From the NCBI GenBank assembly GCA_030144725.1, contig JASKMD010000019.1, forward strand, positions 7,185,841-7,249,840: a DNA stretch of 64,000 nucleotides, written 5' to 3'. Source of the DNA: Haematococcus lacustris (taxonomy: Eukaryota > Chlorophyta > Chlorophyceae > Chlamydomonadales > Haematococcaceae). A model generated the notes under the pieces. It had not been told where the DNA came from. It searched no databases and saw nothing but the letters and a program-made list of their open reading frames with translations. A program made the position numbers and the translations under genes. Positions 56,323 to 64,000 of this stretch are shown here, piece after piece (the first letter of the stretch is position 1; each line of letters opens with the position of its first letter).

Positions 56323-58640
56323 ACTGCTGGGAAGGGGCGGGGCGGGTCAGGGTTCCTGGGTGCAGTGGCTCTGCCTGCATCAGTTGCCTACACCTCAGGC
56401 TTGTGCCAGCTAGGGTGTGGTGCTGTCCATGGCAAGAAGGGCAGGAAGGAAATTGATGGCTTGCTTAGAGTGACCAGTGCAGACATGCAGTTGACTTGCT
56501 GGCTCGGTGGTTCAAAGCGGTGTGACTTGATGGGTGGGTTACACTCCCCATCTGGCGGCTGGTCAGGGGCTGCTTGTTCATACTCTCATTCGATCCCTGC
56601 AGGGACCAGCCTACAGCCACCCCGGTAGCGGCGCTGCAGGGCAAGGTGGTGGTGGAGGTGGTGGGCGGCTGGCGCCACACCCTGGCCACTGACAGCAGCG
56701 GCAGCCTGTGGGGCTGGGGCTGGAACAAGGCGAGCTGGCCCCCTCAGCCTGCCTCCTCTGCCGGCATGCGCTGCCAGCCAGTCCACCAGCCAGTTGCACA
56801 CCTATGTCCTGGCAGCAGCAGGGCCAGCAGCTTTGCTCATTGTACTACACACCCTCATCCTCTGTCCACCTATCACATCAATCAGCAAGGTGTTGGTTAG
56901 CTTGGCTGTACCAGCAGCCATTGCTTCTGCCTTCCACAAGCAGAAGCTGTGCAATGATCACAGCTGTCCCAGTGATGCTGATGTATAGTACAGTGTCGGA
57001 GGGCCAGCTGCCTGAAGACTTGAGACCTGGCCCAGGTTTCCAATAGTGCGCATGACCATGTAGGGGTGTGCATGCACCACACTTGAAGGACATGCATTCA
57101 TGTCACCCATCCAAGTGTGACCGTGTAACCGCAGTTTGGCCAGCTGGGGCTGGGGGACACAGTGGACCGCAACACCCCCTGCCTGGTGGCCAGCCTGGAT
57201 GGCAGCGGCATCAGCCTGCTGGCCTCTGGCTGGCGCCATTCCCTGGCTGTCACCCAGGCCGGGGCGGTGTATAGCTGGGGCCGCGGCGTGAATGGTCAGC
57301 TGGGTCTGCGTGAGGAGGAGGACAGGTGAGGGGCCCACGGCACCCGGCCAGGATGCTAACTCCGTGAGGGCCACACGGGCAGCCCTGTCAGAGAGGCACG
57401 GGCGGCCCAGCATGCCGTCCCCTTGTTCAATGTTGCATCACTCTCTGGCCCTGGGTCACACCACCTGGCTACCCTCTTGATTTGATGCTGCACAGGCTGT
57501 TGCTCGCTGTTGCTGCTGGCATGGCATGGCATGGCATGGCATGGCATGCCATGGCACCTGCATGGCATTGCATGGCATGGCACCTGGCTTATGCTGGCTG
57601 ATGGGACTCCAGGTGCGGCCCTTTGTTGTGGCCATGCTCGGTCACAGCCGCTCACAATGATGTCACTCAACATTGACTACTTGCTGCTGCTGCCTATGCT
57701 GGCAGGGGCTAAGCCCAAAGGCTTGGCATAACATTGCATCGTGTGCTCTCAATTGATTTGAACACGTACCACATGCTTGCCTGTGCTGCCAGCCTTTCAT
57801 AGTGTGCTCTAGTGTGCTGCTTCAGAGTCCTGTGTGGGCTTGCCCTTGAACCCTAGAAACCCTAGGTTCCTTGGCAACCCTCTTGTATCTGCTGCGCACC
57901 TGACATGGTGTGCAGCTCCTCGGCACCACTTTCCATTGAGCACTCCTGGTCAACGTCCACCCTCCCCTCCCCGCTCCCCTTGCCTCTCACCCCTTGTTGG
58001 GCCACCTGTCCCCCTCCACCTCCCTCGCCTGCCTTCGGCTGTGTGACTCTCCCGCCTGGGCTGCCTGCCTGGCCACCCTCCCCCTTGTCGCAGGTACCAG
58101 CCCACCCTGCTGCCCAGCCTGAGCCGTGGCCAGCTGCGCCGGGAGCAGCTGCTGGCCACTGCCCAGCTACGCTGCAACTCCATGGAGCTGGCCGACCGTT
58201 ACGCAGTGGTGCCAGGAGCGGATGGCCAGCCACACATCTGCTCAGACTTAGGATTCCTGCCCCGGCCCTTGCCGCCCAATGTTCTTCCCAGCATGCTGGC
58301 CAATGAGCAGGGCATAGAGGAGCGCGGCAGCGGCGGTGTAATCTCCGGGTTAGAGGACACTGCAGTGCCTGAGGTGCCTGAGCTGAGTGCAGCAGAGACA
58401 GTGGCAGAGGAGTCCATGGGGTTGGGGCGGAACCTGCAGGAGGGCCTGGGCCTGGGGCAGGGGCAGGGGCAGGGGCAGGGGCAGGGGCAGGGGCAGGGGC
58501 AGGGGCAGGGGCAGGGGCAGGGGCGGCTGGGGTGGCAGGGGCACCCAGGCCAGGTGTGGGGAGAGGGGCGGCAGGGAGTGCCCGGCAAGAAGGCACGCCT
58601 TGTGGAGGGGGCTGCGTCGGCCTCCCATGTACCCTCGTGA
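53169..58640 (+). CDS. UVR8: UVR8-type UV-B photoreceptor (RCC1 propeller)
   Basis: UVR8 senses UV-B through clustered Trp residues; the dimer splits and binds COP1. Eleven exons join in frame: 53169-53229, 53333-53516, 53663-53750, 53881-53964, 54157-54213, 55096-55161, 55582-55640, 56054-56203, 56603-56729, 57135-57325 and 58094-58640, giving 537 residues (Arabidopsis has 440). RCC1 blades run throughout ([46 protein letters not shown]). Three GWRH(S/T) motifs at residues 220-224, 272-276 and 324-328 are 52 residues apart, as for W233/W285/W337 in Arabidopsis, and each keeps the following Arg. After the propeller come ADRYAVVPG, like the plant linker, then [11 protein letters not shown] with two Val-Pro pairs resembling the COP1-binding motif, and a Gly-Gln repeat. 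Intron 9 appears to be GC-AG. ATG 53169 is the only in-frame ATG after a stop at 53112. Confidence 0.95.
54324..54490 (+). repeat. AGC/AGT trinucleotide tract
   Basis: Mixed AGC, AGT and AAT trinucleotides in UVR8 intron 5. The poly-Ser and poly-Leu ORFs across it are artefacts. Confidence 0.9.
56260..56327 (+). repeat. CTG trinucleotide repeat
   Basis: About 22 CTG units in UVR8 intron 8. Confidence 0.95.
56730..57134 (+). other. Probable GC-AG intron in UVR8
   Basis: The preceding exon ends GGCTGGAACAAG and the next begins TTTGGCCAGCTGGGG, restoring the RCC1 motif GWNK-FGQLG in phase 0. The intron would start GCGAGC and end CGCAG. No GT near the junction keeps the motif; the nearest in-frame GT would insert 18 extra residues into the blade. 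Confidence 0.7.
57519..57585 (+). repeat. GGCAT pentanucleotide repeat
   Basis: Tandem ATGGC units with interruptions in UVR8 intron 10. Confidence 0.9.
58453..58523 (+). repeat. GGGGCA hexanucleotide repeat coding for Gly-Gln
   Basis: A dozen GGGGCA units in the last exon of UVR8, read in frame as (Gly-Gln)n. It expands the C-terminal tail relative to plant UVR8. Confidence 0.93.
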
Positions 58641-59578
58641 GCCCACTAACACCCCGGGTGTAACTCAGCCGGCCCAAGCATATCGTCGGTCTGTGCTGGT
58701 CCGAGGATGTGATGTCACACCCCTGCTTCACACTGCTGCTCACTCGCAGCACGTGCACCTCACTCATGAAAGACACACCGCATGGCCGCACCACGTGCAA
58801 TGTGAACGGCGTGCCACACAGCTGCCTGCAGCCCCAGCGAGCGAGTAGTGCTAACAAGGTACTAGAGGCACTGCTAGCAGGGCACCACCTCCAAAGACTG
58901 GCTACGCTGTCCCGCATGCCCTTTGTGTCTTCCCTCAGCCCACTCAACACTGTGACTGCACACAGCTTACCCATGCTGAGCCCTCCGCACATAGCTTGCC
59001 ACCACCATCCCTCATTGCTCTAGCAACTCCAAACTGCAGCAGCCCTAGTGGTCCTAGCGCTATCAGATTGCAACCGTAGGGTTCTGCACCTGGCCCCTGC
59101 CTGCACCGACTGCCACGCCACACACCCTTATCTTGTGGGCTGCCGCCATCACTGGGGCAACCCATGCCGGCCATCTGCCTGCCAGGAACCCATGCTCCTC
59201 TGCCTAACCCTGTCGGATGTGCAGCCAACAGTTGGCTGGCTGCCTTAGTGGGAGTTCAGCGTGTGATTTGTGTGAGGGTCATTCGTTATTTGCTTTGTTT
59301 AAAGTGGGTGTTGCTTGTACTGCCTGGGTTGCAAAAGCCATCAACTGTCTCCTTGGCTCCTTGGCTGCAGTGGGGTGCTGATGTTGTGAATGTTTGACAG
59401 TGATGGAAAGTCTGACAGTGGTCTGTTTGAGAATCTGACAGTGGTCTGTTTGTAAGTCTGACAATAGTCTGACAGCAGCATCTATCTAGTCATTTGGTCT
59501 CTGACAGTGATCTCTGACGTTCTGTAAAAGGGGTCCCACAAGTAAACTGTGTAATGGACATTACTTCCGCCCCACTCC
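58641..59578. other. UVR8 3' flank, no further gene
   Basis: TGTAA, a common green-algal poly(A) signal, occurs at about 58659, only 20 bp past the stop, so the true poly(A) site may be further on. From 59396 to 59515 there are diverged repeats of TCTGACAGTGGTCTGTTTG. No gene is supported. Confidence 0.5.
59396..59515 (+). repeat. Diverged tandem repeat (TCTGACAGTGGTCTGTTTG)
   Basis: Two close copies and several partial ones (TCTGACAATAGTCTGACAG, TCTCTGACAGTGATCTCTGAC). Marks the start of the gene-poor right end. Confidence 0.75.
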
Positions 59579-59655
59579 GGTTGCCGGCACTCCGGTTGGA
59601 TGGCGACCTAATGCACCCCCCAGCACGGCCACTCTGTTTCAATAATGTTGTTAAA
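59579..59655. repeat. Dispersed repeat, copy 2 (GTTGCCGGCACTCCGGTTGG...)
   Basis: Matches 20884-20946 in the same orientation; this copy has an extra TGG(A)TGG and an inserted CAGCACGGCCACTCTG. Confidence 0.7.
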
Positions 59656-60399
59656 TCCTCGTGATGCTTCCGAGAAAGAGACGCAAGCGCCCCATATCCC
59701 CCGTACACATGTGCAGCCGGTAAGCCGGAAAGCTTGACGAACGGCTAGGGCCCCCTGACGACGCGACGCAATGTGTACCACACGACACTGCGACTACGCA
59801 CATCAAGTCCAGCCGTGCGTGTGTTGTGCATTCCTGGGTCCACACAGGCAAATTAGTATTTTTGTAATTTTCGGCACTTGACACACAGGACCTTTTTCTG
59901 AAAACACGATAAATTCAAAGATAGTTTGAACCTTCTTATGAAATTTGCCGGGGTTGGGCAGCAGCTGAGCGACCGCTAACCGCACTACGTGCTACGTCGT
60001 AGTGCGCTTCAGATTCGGGGCCCCCAAGGAGGCGTTGAGGCGCAGTAGCTTTTTTGCGGAAGAATTTTGCGGAAGAACAATCTCCAAACCTTAAAAATAC
60101 CAATGAATTACCAACATAACTACTTTATTACATCATAATATCATTAGACTATATATGGTGCAGCTTTGCATGATGAGGTTTTGTGCAATGTTGCAGCATC
60201 AGGTATGGTACAGGACTGCACTACAAGGAGTAGCTAAAATAAATGGGGACTAAATACTATATATGTAATATACGAATATCGCTGATTACCACGACATTTT
60301 TCACGATGTTGGTGGCCATGGAACAACAGTCTCATTCCGAGGCGAATGGTATACAAAAAACACCCCCTCAAAATCGCTAGTTGTGCACTAATTTGCGTG

Positions 60400-60832
60400 T
60401 GTGGGATGACAAAGTAGAGGAGGGGGGGTGTAACCCGGTGATACCTTAGTGTGCGCCGACCCAAATGGTGTATTCGACGGAAGGGAGTATGAACATATGC
60501 TTCAATCACCCCGTCTAGGTGCCCTGCACGCCCGGCAGGCATCGCGTTGGGTGTTTGCCGGACATTCCATGTGTGCACAACCCGCTCACTGCGCCAGATA
60601 GATGGCGCCACAGGGATGTGGCTCACCGTCCCAAGGATACCCGTCTCGCCGCTGTTATTTGTTCGCGGGCACATGTGGCAGTACGCGAGCAAAGACTCCA
60701 ATGGCTTGCGCTGATGGTCAAATGATGCGCATTGCTTTGCAGATACCAATGTGATAAACGCTATCAAAAACGGTGCAGTATTGAGGGAGTAATCGCATGC
60801 ATATTACCAACCCCATGTTGGGGGCGCCTGAA
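60400..60832 (-). mobile_element. Inverted copy of the element nested in the hAT transposon
   Basis: The reverse complement aligns with 16055-16490: it starts TTCAGGCGCCCCCAACATGG (compare AGTCAGGCGGCCCCAACATG) and continues GGTTGGTAAT, then CTCAATAC(T/C)GCA. The shared blocks GCCCGCGAACAAAT and GCCGGACATTCCAT follow. Translated frames are partly conserved (DVAHR-x-K-x-TRLAAVICSRAHVAV on one strand). The far end of this copy is not identified. Confidence 0.75.
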
Positions 60833-62639
60833 TTGGAGGTTGAAACGAAAAACTATGAATATGCGTGGCTAGTGAGATACGGCCACGCGTGTTTGGTGAG
60901 ATACGGCCATCAAGGCGCGACCGTTCTTGCCGTGATGAATGGCGAAGCAGCCCAGATTGGTATGTTAACCCCGAGTAGGCCAGTAATGCAGGCCTACTGC
61001 CAAAGAACTATTGTCCGTGCAGAGCTATAGCGTTCGGTCGGTGTTTCACTAAGATGTACCTCTGTGTGGAGAAGGCTATGTAAGAAAGGTTGGCTTTAGT
61101 TTTGGGGGCCGTATTTAAATATGGTGACAACAAGGACGCTATTGTCCCGTTAGCTGGGGTGGTGGCGAGGATGATGGCAGTGAGCATTGCGCAAATGCAC
61201 AAACTCGTGCAAGTCAGTGCAGTCGTGCAAATCAGGCTGCTAGTCAGGGCCAGCTAGTCAACACTCTCCGCACTAGCGGGACTAGCTAAGTATTCTCCGG
61301 GGAGCTACGGCGCTCTACGGCGCTACGGGAGGCACATTACAGTATCAACTTAATTTTGGCCATCCCTTTACATTATGGGAGAAGTTAAAACTTTTTTCCC
61401 GTTAATTTCAGGCATTTTCCAGCCCATTATTACTTGTGTCCGCCCTAGCAGCACTATCTGAAACAATCCGCCCTATCTAGCACAAGCCCTATCCTATCAA
61501 TGCAGCCAATAACTCCATCTTTGCAATCTACTATACAACAAGCTAATAAAGTCTGTATATCTGAGGTGTATGCAAAATACAGGATCAAATAATTTTCCAT
61601 AATTCGGATGAGTATATCAAGGCTGCAAAGGGCGAGCAGCTAGCTCCGCGTGTTCCGCAAGTGTACCGCAAGTCGCGAGTGTGCTAGTTGCATGTAAGGC
61701 TTGCACGTCGAAACCTGCAAGTAGCGAGTTACCCGAAAGAGCTCGCCTACGCAACTATTGCACCCTCAACGCGGTAATTGCAGCAAAGCGCGGTAGCTTA
61801 GCGGACATGTTGTCAGGCTGGCATGTATACTTATATTTGCCAGGCTGGCATGTTGACTAGAAGTCAGGTCCCACAAGGTCAGGTAAAATGGCTCGAAAAA
61901 ATGTACCGTCACTTTTTGTCGCGTATACTGAACTTCAAGAGGTCAAACCGCGACGCCCCGCTGCGGCGTGGTGCTCCGCAGCTTGGACTGCGAGGGACGG
62001 GCTAAAGTCAACTTTGCCCCCCTCCGCGGTATCCTGGCACTAGTGACTCCTTGCACCCTGGCGGTAGTGCACGTGCATACAACAACGCCGCAGCGACGAG
62101 CGAGGTAGAGCGGTCACTAGTCGGTCGGTCGGCGTGTCGTGATGGGGTGCCGGCATGCAAATTTGCAGTGCTATTTTTGAGATCGATTTGTTGCTTGTTG
62201 CTGCTACGCATCCGTCTAGTTTTTGCGCCCTTGCTTTGACGTATGCTCATAGCTCCCACGGAAAGGAATTGCAGTGTATTAAAGCGGCCCTGCGCAGGTT
62301 GGGAAGCTCTTAAAATCACAGTACGTAGAAACCTTATTTTTGGGCAGGAAGTGCATCAAACGCCGTGCTGACCTGCTGTAGAGACGCAAACGGTGTGCCC
62401 CGAGAATCTCGTACACTTTTGGTAGCGTTATTCTTAGGATTAGCACCCATAGATCACCCAGACATACCTACCATGCTCATGTCTAAATTACCCCATCATC
62501 TCGCGCTCACTAGGCTGCGAAAGTGTAAGAGATTGTTCTAATTCCTCCAAGCTACCACCAACGTTCATCAGCGGCACAAATGATGCAGACTGGCGGCCAT
62601 AATTAGCGATGGGCCGACGCAGTCAGCGTAGTAAGAATA

Positions 62640-62705
62640 GGAAGGATCGGAAAGCATAGGACAGCAAAGGGGAGCATAGGGAAGCATAAGAAAGCATAGG
62701 AAGCT
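62640..62705 (+). repeat. Degenerate GAAAGCATAGG tandem repeat
   Basis: Six or seven imperfect units (GGAAAGCATAGG, GGGAGCATAGG, GAAGCATAAG, GAAAGCATAGG). Confidence 0.8.
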
Positions 62706-62756
62706 CTCGTCGTTCATCAGCCCTCTCATTAATGTCGTCGAAGGAGTAAGGAGCGA

Positions 62757-62895
62757 CCGGCCAACCTAGAATTCTATTTCTAGGTTTCTAGGCTCAGGAA
62801 AAATTTCTAGGTTTCCAGCCGGCCAACCTAGAATTCTATTTCTAGGTTTCTAGGCTCAGGTAAAATTTCTAGGTTTCCGAGCCACCTAGAATTCT
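62757..62895 (+). repeat. 62-bp tandem repeat (CCGGCCAACCTAGAATTC...)
   Basis: Two nearly identical 62-bp units plus a third partial one starting CCACCTAGAATTCTAT at 62882; each contains TTTCTAGGTTTCTAGGCTCAGG. Confidence 0.9.
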
Positions 62896-63440
62896 ATGGG
62901 CGTAACCTACGAAGGAGAGACCAGAAAAAACAATTCCTTCGGACATGCTGCCTGCAGCTCGTAGTATATGCTTTGATGTTGTGGAGGAGTAGGGCCATTG
63001 CAACGCTGAGACATGTTGCGAGCGAGCTGCGGCTGCCCGATGCGAGATGCGAGCCACCCGGTTAACCGACATAACCGCCGGCCCTCGCGCTAGCGCTGTT
63101 GTGTACCGTACCTACCAGCACCCGCTTACAAAAGAGCGCCGCATCCATTTACATTAACCTTGCCAGCTGGACACTTGGAAAGGGTTGGTGGGCGTCCAGG
63201 CCGTGCAGACCCGTTGATGCAGTAGGCATATTGGGGAGGCTCGCTGATCAAGGCTGTGTAAGCGCGGCATCAAATGGCTCACGGTACATTTTGCCAAAGA
63301 GACCTTGTGGGACCTGACTAGAAGCTTCGGGCTTTGGGCAGGCCGCGCTCATCGCGGAAAGACAAATGGAACGCTTTGTCGTTGCTGCTAAGCCACTTCG
63401 TTGTCAAAAACTTCAGATATTTGACCTAACGTTGACCGCG

Positions 63441-63530
63441 CTTTTGTATAATTGCCGGGCCGCGGGGTACTCTTTTGTATAATTGCCGGGCCGCGGGGTA
63501 CGCTTTTGTATAATTGACGGGCCGCGGACC
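63441..63530 (+). repeat. 31-bp tandem repeat (CTTTTGTATAATTGCCGGGC...)
   Basis: Three units of CTTTTGTATAATTG(C/A)CGGG followed by CCGCGG(GGTAC); the last is truncated. Confidence 0.92.
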
Positions 63531-63568
63531 TCAGATATACCAGATAATCGCCTCTACCTCGCACATTA

Positions 63569-63671
63569 CGCGAATCTAATGGACTCGTCCTCGTCTCCGC
63601 GGCCATATACACCTCGGCTGCGCCTCGGTGTATATGTCCGCCTCGTCTCGGACTCGTCCATTATTTTCGCA
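63569..63671. repeat. Long imperfect inverted repeat (hairpin)
   Basis: The left arm GCGAATCTAATGGACTCGTC continues to CATATACACC; the right arm mirrors it as GGTGTATATG ... GGACTCGTCCATTATTTTCGC. The arms are about 45 nt with roughly ten mismatches and a 13-nt loop (TCGGCTGCGCCTC). Confidence 0.8.
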
Positions 63672-64000
63672 AAAAGTACTCGGCCCGCCAATTATCCATT
63701 ACGTATTTGCTGTTCAAGGCGAAACTAGCCGTGTCGAACACCCCGCAGCAACAAAAGGACAACAATTGTTCAGCGGCTTGCTTAGCGGCTCAGAGGCTTG
63801 CATGCCGGCGCACCATTACCACTGCCTCTCAACTCATACGAGCCCCCCAATGTCTTTAAACATGTCATTTGCCTGGCTATCCAAATATCGGGAGCGTTCT
63901 TTGTTGTAGAATCGTGTATAATATACATCGCAAGACCTCCACCAAACCCCCATTGCACACCGGGTCGCTAGGGAAAAGGCTAAAGTTGTTAAGGATGTGT

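Larger units (their letters stand above)
60833..64000. other. Gene-poor, more AT-rich terminal region
   Basis: No ORF has motif support or plausible exon structure. It contains several short tandem arrays and a long hairpin (listed separately). Composition is visibly less GC-rich than the gene-bearing part. It could be intergenic heterochromatin, decayed transposon, or organelle-derived DNA; the sequence does not decide. Confidence 0.55.

Noticed and set aside
59650..59985. Minus-strand ORFs near 59.7-60 kb as a gene
   Set aside because: Short, without family motifs, and adjacent to repeat fragments.

Overview
The window looks like nuclear DNA of a green alga, probably from the Chlamydomonadales (Haematococcus/Chlamydomonas group). 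The reasons are small exons separated by many GT-AG introns, a GC-rich base with heavy short-repeat content (GGA, CTG/CAG, CCCTG, GGGGCT and heptamer arrays), algal-type gene content (a UVR8 photoreceptor, a chloroplast-like membrane protein, SFI1-type centrin-binding repeats) and DNA transposon relics. The species is an inference. There is no bacterial operon logic, no CRISPR array and no rRNA or tRNA gene that I can support. Exon boundaries were worked out by hand from reading frame, family motifs and splice-site dinucleotides; no search was run.

Layout. 1-3519 (-): CTP synthase, amidoligase half only, running off the left edge. 3744-6970 (+): biotin-protein ligase, complete. 8379-13071 (-): SUA5/YrdC threonylcarbamoyl-AMP synthase. 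13660-15172 (+): a 157-residue protein with a C-terminal ubiquitin-like domain. 15527-18210: a hAT-type DNA transposon with a perfect 8-bp target duplication, itself split by a second element. 18729-20260 (+): a small, probably chloroplast-targeted, one-helix membrane protein. 21634-38471 (-): a giant gene with about thirty SFI1-like W-motif modules. 38.7-40.0 kb: two relics resembling the C-termini of TnpB/Fanzor-type proteins. 40101-40646 (+): a 112-residue protein with a Cys/His tail. 42619-52181 (-): a kelch-repeat protein with a long Pro/Gln-rich tail, its introns packed with tandem arrays and one insertion. 53169-58640 (+): a UVR8-type UV-B photoreceptor, read through all eleven exons. 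58.7-64 kb: gene-poor, more AT-rich sequence with repeats and a second copy of the element nested in the hAT.

Three gene pairs are head to head (CTP synthase/biotin ligase, SUA5/UBL protein, kelch/UVR8), so short intergenic stretches probably serve as shared promoter regions. Functions do not form one pathway: nucleotide synthesis, protein biotinylation, tRNA t6A modification, centrin scaffolding and UV-B sensing sit side by side, as expected for a eukaryotic chromosome arm. The most notable observations are the well-preserved hAT insertion, the paired TnpB/Fanzor-like relics, the intronic insertion that duplicated a splice acceptor in the kelch gene, the UVR8 homologue with a GC-AG intron and an extended Gly-Gln tail, and the very large SFI1-like gene.
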